Assembly (NCBI GenBank): GCA_003254925.1 | Contig: QANZ01044831.1 | Coordinates: forward strand, 62,001-126,000 | From: Chamaecrista fasciculata | Lineage: Eukaryota; Streptophyta; Magnoliopsida; Fabales; Fabaceae | DNA: 64,000 nt | Reading direction: 5' to 3' | Shown here: in pieces, positions 25,600 to 36,877 of the stretch | Position numbering within the stretch: the first letter of the stretch is position 1 | Layout: each line of letters begins with the position of its first letter | Program-made: the position numbers and the translations under genes | Notes under the pieces: model-generated | Seen by the model: only the letters and a program-made list of their open reading frames with translations | Databases searched by the model: none | What the model was told of the DNA's origin: nothing

Positions 25600-26310
25600 A
25601 TCATTGTAGAAAACTCTGGAGTCAGAGTCTCCTTAGATCCATCAGAAGTAGAATCAACAGATTAGCTACTTGTTTCTTGCCTTCCACATTCTTCTTCATT
25701 TCATTTTACCAATCTGGGTAACACACCAATTTGAAGCAAGAATCCTTCAAGTGCACAAAAACATAACAATGCTCGCAAACCAGCTGCTACTTAAATTTTT
25801 TTCTTTCTTCTTCTTCTTCCCGTCTTCTCCTGATTTTGAAGTCTTTGGTATCAAAGCTCCAATCTCAGAAATACTCGACCCATAGGAAGATTTAGCATGG
25901 TGTTCTTGTTCTGATCTAATCACCATTGAATAAGGTTTTGCCACATCTAGCATAGGATCCATATTGAGTATTTGATTAACCAATCCTTCAAAAACTTCAT
26001 TAAGGCCCATCACAAACTGAACCAACCTCCCGGATGATTCCATCGCTAATAATTTCTCATGCGTACCACAAGAACAAACGGGTAAAGGCTACAAACGACT
26101 CAATTCATCCCAACACTTATACAATCGGCCATAACACAATGTTACAGAATTGTTACCTTGTTGAATGGAATTCATCTCTCTCTGTATCATCAGCAACTTT
26201 GGTCCACTCATAACACCGATTCTTCTCTCTAATTCACTCCATATGGCTTGCGAATTAGAATCGTAAAGAAACGATTCCCTCATGTTCTTGGATATCGAAT
26301 TCAGCACTTT
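25600..26310 (-). pseudogene. Copia gag fragment
   Basis: Two minus-strand stretches (26307-26089 and 26043-25747) read gag-like sequence: LNSISKNMRESFLYDSNSQ, IWSELERRIGVMSGPKLLMI, LYKCWDELSRL, then RLVQFVMGLNEVFEGLVNQIL. A stop and frame change fall between them. The N-terminal third of gag is missing because the sequence changes to an Athila-like LTR at about 26311. Confidence 0.8.
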
Positions 26311-27579
26311 TGATCGTGCATGTCGTAAAGCGCACTAGAAAGACCAGCTAAATATATAGTATAATGATACTCGCCAGGTCGAATCTCACAGGAACTCTCA
26401 TATTTGGAGTACGAGCGATTCAAGGCACAAAAAAATGATTGATTTGGCTATAAAAAACTATAAACAAATTAAGAAATACCGGTAAAAGTGTGTTTGTTCA
26501 AGAATAAAGCAAAACTATGAATAAGGTACTAAATTGAATATGAGACAAAACTATAAAAGTGGATAAAATATGGAGAAACACTTGGAGTTATCGGATGACT
26601 AAGCTATCATTACACCATAAATGATATAGGGAATTCATACTCAGGGACCAAATTGATGTTGCCATGAAAACTCATAGAAAAGATTAATTAACCCAATCAA
26701 TTAGCTCTTAAACAAGTGATTAATCAACCTAATCAACTAATCCACATCTCAATTCAGTAATAGTTTCTAGAGTTAGTTCGATTGACAATCAAACAATCAT
26801 CAACTAAGATTATCACACAATCATCACAAGCACGCTAGAGCTTAACAACAAAAACTCCCTAAACAACGAAACCTGGTGCTCTAGCCTCTAGCATCATCAT
26901 CCGCACTCCAAACAAGGTTCCTAGCCGCTCATTGGTGGTCGGACACCGGAAACAACCTCTCCCATGTCAGAATCAACCATGGATGGTGGTGAGTGAAGGT
27001 GGAGATGGAGAGAGAAGAAAAGGGGACGAATTGGGTGAAAGGTGAGGTGAATATGATATGAGAATGAGGGTTTTAGGAGGATATGGGCCAAGAGGTGACA
27101 TGGGTCGGTTTAGGGACTTAATTTCGGGTCCCTAAAGTTTGGTTTCGGGTTAATTGAGTGAGAAATCGGGTTGGGCTCACGAAAATAGGAATTCAGCACA
27201 AAAAACGCGATTTTGGCTGTTGGCTCACCGGCAAGGCAAGAGGCGGCGGACCAACAGTGGATGGCACTTAGTAAAATGCTCGTTTTGGCCCCGTTCTAAC
27301 TCCGATTGACCTTTGGTTTGTCCCAAATGATTCCTAAGAGATTTTGCTCCATGAAACCTACAATTGCAACATAAAAATATGTAATAACTCAAGTCAAAAG
27401 TATCAAAGATTTAACGTGAGGAAACTACACTTTTATACGATAAAAACACAAAGTTACATTTATGAACTCTAGGCTCTAATTAACCTATCTAGAGGCTAAA
27501 ATCACTCTAATTATCTTATAAAAAATTATAAAACACATATAAAGACCTCTAGATAGCATGGTATAAACCGGCTCGATCA
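26311..27579 (-). repeat. Athila-like LTR, full copy (3' LTR)
   Basis: On the minus strand it begins TGATCGAGCC and ends GCACGATCA, so the ends are TG...CA. The minus-strand purine-rich GTGAGGGACT lies immediately before it. Landmarks shared with the two other copies are TAGTATAATGATACTC, AGCGATTCAAGGCACAA and AAGACCTCTAGATAGCATG. Short broken frames only. Confidence 0.75.
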
Positions 27580-29116
27580 AGTCCCTCACACTTAGGACTT
27601 TGCATTACAAAGGTAAGACTAAAGAGAATTTAAGCATGTAAAAGACACAATCTATCTACCACATCTCACAAGGCAACAACAACATACATGGACTCAAACC
27701 AATAAGCAGACTGAATTTAGACAACTTAAACTAAATCATTCAGGAGAACTCTCAATGATCATGCAACAAGTGTATACACTCAACTCACCCAAGGAAGATA
27801 TCACTCAAGTCACAATAGAAAAGCAACAACCATAAACTTGAAAGAATCCTAAATCTCCACTATAATTGGACAACATGAATAATTAAGAGGACTTTGAGGG
27901 TTTTAATGTTGGAAAAAGGCCAAAATGGAAGAAAGAAAGATGAAAGCAATTGAATGAAGGAAAGATGCAAGAATCGACATCAAAACACATAACACAACAA
28001 CAAAAACACAACAAACTCATCCCAATAGGTTAAACGAATTACCAAGCTCTTTACTAACTTTACTTTCTCTCATGATACTTAATTTTCTTTTTCTTACTTT
28101 TATTGGCCTTGAAACATCAAATTTTTCTCTTACTCAACACAAGGCTTTAATTTCACTTTTTTTTTCTTGCTTCTTTTCTTTCTTTTCCTTTTTTTCTTGC
28201 TTGGAAAATCCACCTAGGCACCCAAGAGGACAAGAACATAACAAACACAAAAGTACGAAAAAGAAACAAACTACACAAAAGAGGTCAAAACTCACATAAA
28301 AGGTACAAAATGAGAAGCAAAGGAAAGTGTTTGAAGGCTTGTGTATGGGAAAATGGATGAGAAAGAATGCCTCTATCATATCAATTATGAAAATGCATAC
28401 CAAGCTTCAATTCAGAATGCAAACAAGTTCTAGTGCAAACTAAGCTATTGGACTAAAATGTCACTCAAACAAGAATGAAAATCAATTTAGGCTCAAAACT
28501 TCTATAGGGTAAGGGGCTCTCAGACATGATCATAAGAACTCAAATAAATAAAACAACTCAAGACAGTCTCAAAACAGTGACTTATAAGTCTAAAGCACAT
28601 AAATAAGTTGTAACCATATGAAACAGGCAAAAATATCACATCAAAAGCATACTACAATTCTCCCTAAACTTAACTCAAACTAGGAAAAACAATCAAAAGC
28701 AGAGATCATTAATCAAAACAACTCATAACCATGCAAAAGGGAGCATAGGACCAATAAAAAGGCCGGGAACAAAGGAAAAACTAATAAAACAAACCCAAAA
28801 AGATAGACCAAAAAATTTTTAGCTGGCGCTAAAATCCACCAAAGGTGTCTCTCCCCCACACTTAAAACACTGCATAGTCCTCAATGTAGAAGACAATGGA
28901 AAAACTGGGAAAGACAACCAAGCAGTCATAAAGACAACCTAGAGAGCAAACAAATCAGCAGAGCACCAGACAAATTATTCAAACTAAACAACTACTCCTA
29001 AAAACCATAGATAAAATCTTCCCACACACTACAGATCAGACAATCAGCTCAGCAAAACATAAAGTTAAGTAGGGAAAGGAACAGATACGACCTTATCATC
29101 AATCTGACTTCAAATT
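27580..29116 (-). other. Athila-like element, untranslated internal region
   Basis: No protein domain recognised. The stretch is A-rich on the plus strand. A pyrimidine/purine-biased block lies near 28140-28200 (TTTTTTTTTCTTGC repeats). It sits where the pol genes of a complete element would be, or is the 3' untranslated spacer of a gag-only derivative. Confidence 0.5.
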
Positions 29117-30118
29117 CTACTTGAAAATCCAGAGGGGTAGCATACGTCTTCTTTGTAGGGAACCCAGGATGTTCCCCTCCCTCTGATCATAGTACTCCTC
29201 GGTTCTTGCTTCCTTCACACCTACATGGCACACATAAATGAAATCATATAAGTATAGAGGTGTGTGAAAAGAGTGTGAAGAAATAACAAAATCAACAACT
29301 AGAGGAGTAAGAAATTCTTCTCTTTTTGGTTCAAGTTGTCTGGGATGTGTGGGTGACAGTGGTGTGAGTGATTCTTCTTGAGCTACATCAGGCTCTTCTT
29401 CTTCTTCCGACTCCATGACCTCTTGGGGGATCACAAATGGTTCTTTGGAGCTGAGCAACGAACTCTCATTGACAGTCATGGAAGATGAAGGAAGAGTGAG
29501 CGGAACAATCTCTTCATCAACTATGATAATTTCCTCCTCGTCCTCACTATCTTCTTCACTTGGTGACTCATGCACCTCATCATGTTGCTCGCTCAAGCTT
29601 AGCACAAGTTCTAAAACAAAGTCCTCTAGATGTTACTTTCCCATTCTCTCAAGTTGAGAGGAGGTAGCTTCTGTAGACTTCTCTGGAGCAGGAGGATTTT
29701 CACCCATGCCTTTGGACTCTTGAACCATACTCTCTAACATATCATCCCATTTATTGAAATGACTGTCCATCATTGATGAAGAATCCGCCAGTGTTTTCAA
29801 CAAAAGTTGCACATCATCCCCATCCATTGGTGGTGATGAGTCTTGGATGAGAGTTGTCATGGTCGGGAGGTTGGGGCTTCCAAATTGACTTCGGGATTCC
29901 CATGGATAGCTAGGGATTCCATGATTATACTCATCCTCTCGTTGAAAATTTTGTTGACCTTTCCATCCAACATTGGTGTTGTAAGGAGGATTACCCAATT
30001 GTTGATGTTGTCCCAACCATTGAAAGTGTGAGGGTGGGACTTCTTCTATATGAAGATGATAGCAATCTCTAGCCATATGCATGTGTGATTGGCAATAAGA
30101 ACAAGGAACTGTGAACAT
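29117..30118 (-). pseudogene. gag-like zinc-knuckle protein of the Athila-like element
   Basis: Frame 30118-29633 (161 codons) contains CSYCQSHMHMARDC, which fits the CX2CX4HX4C retroviral zinc knuckle, followed by Trp/Gln/Pro-rich sequence (WLGQHQQLGNPPYN, YPWESRSQFGSPNLP). After a stop, frame 29605-29117 is strongly acidic (EEDSEDEEEIIIVDEE). Inference: the C-terminal part of a gag protein that would bind the element's RNA. The capsid part is not recognised. The internal stop suggests decay. Confidence 0.6.
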
Positions 30119-30189
30119 GGCATGAGATTGTATCGAGTAATCATTGTACCTATAAGAGGAAGAATTAAAACAACCATTAGAAGAATCAA

Positions 30190-32510
30190 ATGACCGACTA
30201 AATATGTAGTATAATGATACTCACCTAGGGGTGTGCAGCGGTCGGGTTCGGGCGGGTTCGGGTGGGTGAGCGGGTTGAACTTTTGTAACCCGAACCCGCC
30301 CGTCAACCCATATAACCCGATATATTCGGGTTGGTTCGGGTTTCGGGTGGGTTCGGACGGATAAAATAAAAAAAAATTAAAGAGAAGTGAAAAATTTTTC
30401 TTGCATTTTTCAGATAGTAGAAGAAATTTCATAAAAGAAGCAAAATGTAAAATACAAAACTAGGTTCATATCTACCTGTTTGTGCAATGTGAGAGAGAGA
30501 CTGTGTTTGTGAGATTTGAGAGACAAAGATGGTAGTTTTTGTGATCTGAAAATTTTCGGTGAGAGAGAGTCGAAGATGGTGGCTTTTGAGATCTGAAAAT
30601 TTGTTGTGAGAGATGATGGTAAGAGACAGGAGTTCAGAGAAGGATAATGGAATTTTTGAAAGTTTAATGGTGTGGTGAGTAGATGAGGGTGAGAGGCCAC
30701 AGAGAGAGAGAAAGTGAGAAACATTTAGATTTTTCAAAGTTTAATATTTAATAATGTAGTGATCAGTAGATGAATAGATGGTGAGAGACGAGAGTGATAA
30801 TGAGAGAGAGACATTTGGGTTTTCAAAGTTTAATAGTGTAGTAGATGTGAGATGGTGACAGTCTTGGGAAGTGAGAGTAAGCTTAGCCTTTAAAATTCAT
30901 CGAAACTAACGAAAATTTACTTATTTTTTACTTCATTCGGTCGGGTCGGGTTTGATCGGGTTAAAGCGGGTTCATCCGATAACCCGATCAGACCGGTTTT
31001 TTTTTTTGAAAAGTCAGATCCGTTTGTACCCGAAGGGCTAAACCCAAACCGACCGAACCCGATATTTACAGTCGGGTTTGGTCGGGTTGACCCATTTTTG
31101 CACGCCTCTATACTCACTGAATCGTATTCTCTTAAGGACTATCCGAATGTGAAGTATGAGCGATTCAAGGCACAAGAAATGATTGATTTGGCTATAAAAA
31201 TTATAAACAAACTAAGGAATGTCGGTAAAAGTGTATTTGTTCGAGAACTAAAGACAAGAGACTAAACTGAATACGAGATAAAACTATAAAGGTGGATAAA
31301 AAATGAAGAAATACTTGGAGTTATCGAATGACTAAGCAAGCTATCATTGCACCACAAATGATATAGGGAATTGATACTCAGGGACCAAATTGACGTTGCT
31401 ATGAAAACTCATAGGAAAGATTAATTAGCTCTTAAATAAGTAACTAATCAACCTAATCAACTAATCCACATCTCAATTAAGTCAAGATAGTTCCTAAAGC
31501 TAGTCCAATTGACAACTAAATAATCATCAATCAAGATTCACACAATTAACACTAACACGATAGAGCTTAAAACTAAGAGTATCGATAAAAGAGTCAAATG
31601 TGATACAATCAAGAACAAGTTCAAGAAACACAATCAGTATCATCAACTACATCAGAAATCTAACAATGCTCAACAACATTACAAGAGTCCTAGAGTAGAA
31701 AAGACGATAAAATGATAGAAAACTCCCTAAATGATAACACTCGGTGCTCTAGCATCATCATCCGTTCTCCTAGCAAGATATCTAGCCTCTCATTTGGCGG
31801 AGAGCTGCACCAAAACGTCCTCCGCGAGCTAAGATGACCTTGGATGAAGGTTGAAGATGAAGATGGAGGTGGAGAGGAGAAGGGGCGTGAGGTTTTTTTT
31901 GTGTAAAAAACGAATTGGAAGTGGTTTAGGGTTAGTGTGTTTGATGTGGGTTGGGATGGGTCAGTTTTGGGCTTAATTTTTGAGTCTAAAGAGTTGAGTA
32001 TCAGGTCATATGAGTTGGGGATTGAACTGGGTCCGAAATAACAAGTTAGTGCAGAATTCTCGCTCTCGCCAGATGTCTCGCCGGATGCACATTTGGAGAA
32101 ACAACTGGTAAGATTTTAAGGTGCTTGCTGGAATTTTGCTCGCCGGATTCCCGCCAGATAAATTATTTGGCTAGACAACTGGCAAGGGTCTAAAAGTGAG
32201 CTTCCTTCACCGTTTCGCTCTCGACTTGATTCCACTTCGATCCCGACCTTCTTCCACTTCAATCCTTGGGATTTTGGCTCCTAAAAACTTACAATTGCAC
32301 TAAGATAAACATGTAAAACCTCAAGATATAATTAAACACTTAAAACACGAGAGAATTACACTAAAAATCGATAAAAGAACCCAAATGCAATTGTGATCTC
32401 AATGCAACGATTGTCATATCTAGAGGCCTAAAACACCTAATATAGGTTAAAAAACATCATAAAACACATCCAAAGACCTCTAGATAGCATGATATAAACT
32501 AACTCGATCA
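30190..32510 (-). repeat. second Athila-like LTR copy, interrupted by a hAT
   Basis: 30190-30226 plus 31111-32510 align with the LTR at 26311-27579 through the same landmarks, ending AACTCGATCA. The first 20-30 bases of the LTR (plus-strand left end) are missing. It lies inside the internal region of the outer element, so it is either a solo LTR of a later insertion or the product of unequal recombination. No clear target duplication is visible. Confidence 0.65.
30227..31110. mobile_element. third non-autonomous hAT element
   Basis: Ends TAGGGGTGTGCA and TGCACGCCTCTA form an imperfect inverted repeat. The flanks 30219-30226 TACTCACC and 31111-31118 TACTCACT are an 8-bp target duplication with one mismatch. 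The subterminal CGGGTTCGGG and AACCCGAACCCG arrays resemble those of the hAT at 24019-24689, suggesting related families. The centre holds GA-rich repeats and no transposase. Confidence 0.85.
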
Positions 32511-32794
32511 CCCTTGATAAGAATTATAAGAATGATGAGGGTCAAAAGGAGAAAAATGTCTTCTATCCATGTAAGAACAAACAATTAAGATTAGAAAATA
32601 ATCCCCTAAAAATCACCTAAGAAGAACAACTCCAAACAAATTTGAATTTTATCTTTTTGAACTACCAAACCAACTAAACTAACCTATAAATCAAACATAA
32701 CTATACCAAAAATCAAAGGAACTATAAAGCAAAAAAATGCATAAAACCAAAAATAACCAATTAGAACCCGGAACCGCTTGGGACTCACGAGGAG

Positions 32795-32812
32795 TCCCCG
32801 GCAACGACACCA
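32795..32812 (-). promoter_or_regulatory. primer-binding site (tRNA-Asp type)
   Basis: The plus strand reads TCCCCGGCAACGACACCA. The 3' end of plant tRNA-Asp is TCCCCGGCAACGGCGCCA, so 16 of 18 bases agree and both differences are G to A. Its place next to the truncated LTR fixes the element's minus-strand direction. Confidence 0.8.
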
Positions 32813-32816
32813 CTTT

Positions 32817-33038
32817 CAATCGCGCCTGTTGTAAAGCACACCAAAAAGACCGACGAAATATGTAGTATAATGATACTCGCCAGGTCGAATCTCACATGAA
32901 CTCTCTTATTTGGAGTATGAGCGATTCAAGGCACAAGAAACAATTGATTTGGTTATAAAAAACTATAAACAAATTAAGAAATTCCGGTAAAAGTGTGTTT
33001 GTTCAAGAATAAAGCAAAACTATGAATAAGGGACTAAA
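32817..33038 (-). repeat. truncated Athila-like LTR (5' LTR remnant)
   Basis: About 220 of 1269 bp remain, beginning CAATCGCGCC where the intact copy has TGATCGTGCA. Similarity stops at GGACTAAA (33038), where sequence related to the last intron of genes A and B begins. This abrupt junction marks a deletion. Confidence 0.7.
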
Positions 33039-33300
33039 CATATAACTTGGTTGCATGCATAAACTTGAGTATGAACAATGCTAATTCTTTACATGTTTCT
33101 AGCATAAAAGATAAAATAGTAACTACCCATATAAAGAATTTGATCTTTCTAGCTTTTGCAGGCAGGGGAGAGGAGAGGGAAAAAGAAGGCTTTATTCTTT
33201 AACAAATAAGGAAAAATCATCAGTTTGGAAGAATATCTCTAGTGTCCATGGAAATATGCTAATGAAGAATATCTATTTTTCTTTAATTTTAGCCTCTATT
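33039..33300 (+). pseudogene. orphan last exon of a third gene A-family copy
   Basis: The sequence TGATCTTTCTAGCTTTTGCAG (33141-33161) matches the last-intron end of gene A. It is followed in phase by an exon at 33162-33209 reading AGERRGKKKALFFNK then TAA. Gene A has AGDNKRRGKMKNLFFK and gene B AGEKRRGKKGLFK at this place. Intron sequence with TTTCTAGCAT lies upstream and 3' flank similarity (GAATATCTCTAGTGTC) follows. No other exon of this copy is present between gene A and this point. Confidence 0.8.
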
Positions 33301-33827
33301 TGTTTGGTAAGAAATTGACTTTTAACAGAGATTTTCTTTTGTTTGACTCAAATGAAAAGTTTTCAATTTATAATAAAGTCAACCTCCTCCTCAAGTTCAC
33401 CTACTTTAAGGCCACTAGTTTTTTTTTTCTTTATAATTCTAAAAAAAATGATTAAACAAGTAGAACCAAATCACTTTATAATGGATTAAATTTTACATTG
33501 GAAGCTTCGTGATTGTTGCGTGTAAATTGAGTCATATGAAATTCTACAAAAAACTGAATGTTTGAGGTGAGCAATACAAGAACTAGAGTAGGACTTGGAG
33601 GGCCTGCAATTCAGAACAACATGGAGGAAGAAAACTTAATTAAATGTTGTATGAGAAATTGATGTTACTGACATAAGTTCTGTACAAAAAGGGGTTGGGA
33701 GAAAAGAAACATCCTACAAAAAAGACATTTATGTTATGGTTAGATTGAAAATTAAAAAGAAGAAAATCAAAAGAGAAGGCGAGGCGGGAGAAAGAATGAG
33801 ACATCTTCCCATAGTCCCATTGAATTG
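33301..33827. other. intergenic, no gene seen
   Basis: AT-rich sequence between the orphan exon and the TRIM element. Nothing recognisable. Confidence 0.5.
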
Positions 33828-34142
33828 TGTAGAAAGGCCTAACTCTCTCCAAAAGAGCTCTCATAAGGAGAGAATTGCCTCATTATATATATAGAGTTAG
33901 AAGGCCTTTTAACTAAGTGATGTGGGACTTCAACAGCCCCCCTCACGCCCAACTCGGGCGTGAAACCAACGGGTTATTCCCAGGGCAGCCCATAGTAAGG
34001 CTCATCCATCCCACACACTCAGGCTCTGATACCATGTAGAAAGGCCTAACTCTTCCCAAAAGAGCTCTCATAGAGAGAAAATTGTCTCATTATATATATA
34101 GAGTTAGAAGGCCCTTTAACTAAGCGATGTAAGACTTCAACA
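33828..34142 (-). mobile_element. TRIM (miniature LTR retrotransposon), complete
   Basis: Two 108-bp direct repeats, 33828-33935 and 34035-34142, each with TG...CA ends (plus strand TGTAGAAAGG to CTTCAACA). Between them lie only 99 bases. These contain the initiator tRNA-Met primer site (minus strand TGGTATCAGAGC at about 34023-34034) and a G-rich purine tract (minus strand GTGAGGGGGGC) beside the other LTR. The 5-bp flanks AATTG and AATTA fit a slightly diverged target duplication. No coding capacity; it depends on other elements to move. Confidence 0.92.
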
Positions 34143-35837
34143 AATTATTTGGGAAGTCGAAAATTAGGGGGGAGAGAGATAATGAAATATTAACTTCTAA
34201 TATTTCATTCTATTGTCCCCTTCACAAAATTTGAATAACTCAAATTGAGATATTTTAGAAGAGATATCAAATTTTCCCAACCTTCCATTCTTTCCTAATT
34301 CCTTCCCTTCCCTTCAATTCCTAATTATATTTCCAAACATACCCTAGATTTGTTTGCCAAGAGGGAAAGGAAGGAGGAGAGATTTGAAAGGAAGGGAGAA
34401 GAGAAAAAGGTTAAGTCTCCAATCTCATTCTTTTTGTTTAAGAAAAAACTCCCCATTTTGAATTTATGAAGGAGAAGGAGAATATGGACCCAATCGAAAC
34501 ATATTTATTTGTTTACCCTTTTAGTAATTAGGAGGAGAAGGGAAGGGGAGAGATAGGAGGGGAATAAGAAGTGATAGTATGTTTGGTTGTCCTATTTCCT
34601 ATTTTCATTTTCACTGAAAACATGAAATATGATTGAAAACGTGTTTTGTACAATTTTTTTGAAAATATATTATGGAAATATTTCTTGAAACAGACTGAAA
34701 ATAAGAAACGTAAAAAAGACGTTGCCGGTATTTCCAAAAACAAACTTGTCATATTTTACAATTTTATATAAAAATAAACTATTTAATCATGTTAATATCA
34801 TCATTTAGTAATAATTAAACTTAAAAGTATATAAAATTAACGTTATTCAAGTTAACATAATTAAAATATGAATGAAAATGAATTTTTAATTTTATAAAAT
34901 AAACATATTTCTTAAATACTGAAAAGTTAGAAATGAAAATAAAATTTTTAAAAATAAAAATAAAAAATAAAAACAAAAAACATTTCTTTAAACTAATCAG
35001 ATAATTTATAACCTTTTTCTTATTTCGATCTTTGAAGATATCCTAATTTAAAATATTTTAAATTTGTAAAGAAAGGAAAAAATGAGGAATTAAAAATTAA
35101 TCACTTATGGCTTCAATTATTTTCCCAAACAAGGACAAGGAATTTTGAGGCTCTAATATACTAATATCAAAGTGGGTAAGGTGTATTTTTATTTCAACAT
35201 CTCATATTATCTGTTTTTTTTTTTAATGATGAAATTGAATGCAATTGGAATTGGAATTGCCAACTCTTTAAAATTCTACTCTGAATTCCACCCTTTAAAA
35301 TAGTATTTTGGTGATGTGTTTAGGCCATATATAGAAGGCAATTTCTCTTTCTCCTCTTATAGAAGGCAATGGGAATGTGTAGAAAATTTTTCTTGTCAAG
35401 AATATGGGGACCACAATGGTGGTCGGTGGACTATGAATAGACCAAGGAAAAAAAAAAAAAAGAATGGTGGACTTCCCATCACATGTGAACTTGCCAGATT
35501 GAAATTAATAGAATATTATAAATTTATTTTTTTTATTGTTATGTATTTTATATTGACATTTGTGAAATTATAATTTGTTCTGGTAAACTTAAATATAAAT
35601 GAAATATAGGATCTGCTTGATTTTGTTTTTATCTTTATGCATTCAAAATCATTTTTAAATTTAATTTTAGAAACATGTTTTGTAATATAAAAAGACAAAT
35701 AAATATGTTTGAAAAGCATTTACCCAAAAAAAACAAATATGGTTTGGATAACATGGGGATGGATAAATAAACCTCTGCATTTATTTATTTATTTTTCCAA
35801 TGATTAAAGAGTAAATATTAATTATTAATAACCGGAA
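34143..35837. other. intergenic, no gene seen
   Basis: AT-rich. GA-rich patches near 34370-34420 and 34530-34560; short frames only. No element ends or RNA gene found. Confidence 0.5.
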
Positions 35838-36295
35838 GGCTAAAGTGCACTTTTGGTCCCATAAATATGACAAAGGTTTCAATTTGGTCCTATAACTTTT
35901 TTTGTTGCAATTTTAGTCCCATAATTTTGGCAAAGGTCTCAATTTGGTCCCATAACTTTTTTGTTGCAATTTTGGTCCCATAAATTTTGAAAACGTCTCA
36001 CCGTTGGTCCTAATACTGATTTCCATCCATTATCTACTCGTTAAAGATGATGTGACATACTGAGTTGGATGATGACGTAGCAAATATGAGTGAAGTTTTG
36101 GGACGGATAGAAATCAGTTTGGGACCAACGGTGAGACGTTTTTCAAAATTATGGGACCAAAATTGCAACAAAAAAAGTTATGGGACTAAATTGAGACCTT
36201 TGCCAAAGTTATGAGACCAAAATTGCAACAACAAAAGTTATGGGACCAAATTGATACCTTTTCTAAAGTTATGGGACCAAAAGTGCATTTTAACC
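35838..36295. mobile_element. Mutator-like foldback MITE (GTGCACTTTTGGTCCC family)
   Basis: Arms start GGCTAAAGTGCACTTTTGG and end with the complement AAAAGTGCATTTTAACC. Each arm contains two or three copies of a unit like AATTTGGTCCCATAACTTTT. The 9-bp flanks TAACCGGAA and TTAGCAGGA are only loosely alike, so the insertion is old. It belongs to the same family as the Pack-MULEs at 58615 and 62085. No coding capacity. Confidence 0.7.
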
Positions 36296-36877
36296 TTAGC
36301 AGGAAAGAATGCACAAGAGGAGAACAAAACTGATGTCACTTACAATAATAAATTTAAAACTGTATAAGACAGGTTGTCCATGTCCCATTTCCTTGTACTT
36401 CTCTTCTTCTCCACAAATTTCTCACAAAATTATGAGAAAATGACAAGAAAGAAAGGGAAAATTTATTTTTTAATCCTTAAATTATCTTAAAATTAAAATT
36501 TAATCTTTGAATATCAGGAATATATGTTTTTGTCTCTAATTTTTTATAAACATAAATTATTTAGTCCTCACAAATAATATTGCATAGAATAAATAGTCAA
36601 TGTTTATAAAAAAAATAAAAAATCAAAAAATGTACTTTTAATATTCAATGATTAAATTATAATTTTATAACAAATTTAAAAATAAAAAATAAATTTCCTC
36701 AGAAAAAAAAAATCTTGAAGTTACAATGAAGTTACAATTCTAGTCTTTACAAAAGAAGCCAAAGACTTAATAAGTCAATGGATGTAGATAATATTTCCAC
36801 GATATGACTATGAATTATGAAGCCTGTTTCTTCTTCTTCTTCTTCATCTGCAGAATCTCTATCTCCCCCAAACATCC
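36296..36877 (+). promoter_or_regulatory. upstream region of gene B
   Basis: 582 bases between the MITE and the first ATG of gene B. No sequence matching gene A exons 1-4 is seen. A TTCTTC-rich stretch (36828-36850) directly precedes the start and would form the 5' leader. No convincing TATA box. If gene B is expressed, its promoter is new rather than inherited. Confidence 0.35.

Larger units (their letters stand above)
20338..26310 (-). mobile_element. decayed Ty1/Copia retrotransposon, minus strand
   Basis: Reading right to left, gag, protease, integrase, reverse transcriptase, RNase H, purine tract and 3' LTR are found in Copia order. The 3' LTR is 20338-20534, with a GA-rich tract on the minus strand just before it. 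Stops and frameshifts interrupt most domains. Two hAT elements are inserted (21259-22271 and 24019-24689). The 5' end (start of gag, leader, 5' LTR) is missing: sequence turns into an Athila-like LTR at about 26311 and no Copia sequence reappears beyond 33038. It is a dead copy. Confidence 0.9.
26311..33038 (-). mobile_element. non-autonomous Athila-like Ty3 retrotransposon, minus strand
   Basis: The right LTR (32817-33038, truncated) is followed inward by a primer-binding site matching the 3' end of plant tRNA-Asp (32795-32812). Then come a leader, a gag-like region with a zinc knuckle (30118 to 29117), a purine tract and a full left LTR (26311-27579). No protease, reverse transcriptase or integrase is recognisable, so it is non-autonomous. 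An extra LTR copy (30190-32510) lies within the internal region and is itself cut by a hAT. Known: the tRNA-Asp primer is typical of the Athila/Tat group. Confidence 0.72.

Noticed and set aside
26311-26340. Possible extension of Copia gag past 26310 (CALRHARSK in frame)
   Set aside because: The same bases align with the Athila-like LTR end at 32817, and the residues do not fit the gag pattern; chance frame continuation.
30046-31117. Several frames between 30.0 and 31.1 kb rich in Pro, Asn and Ser
   Set aside because: Most lie in the hAT element and reflect its CGGGTT and GA repeats.
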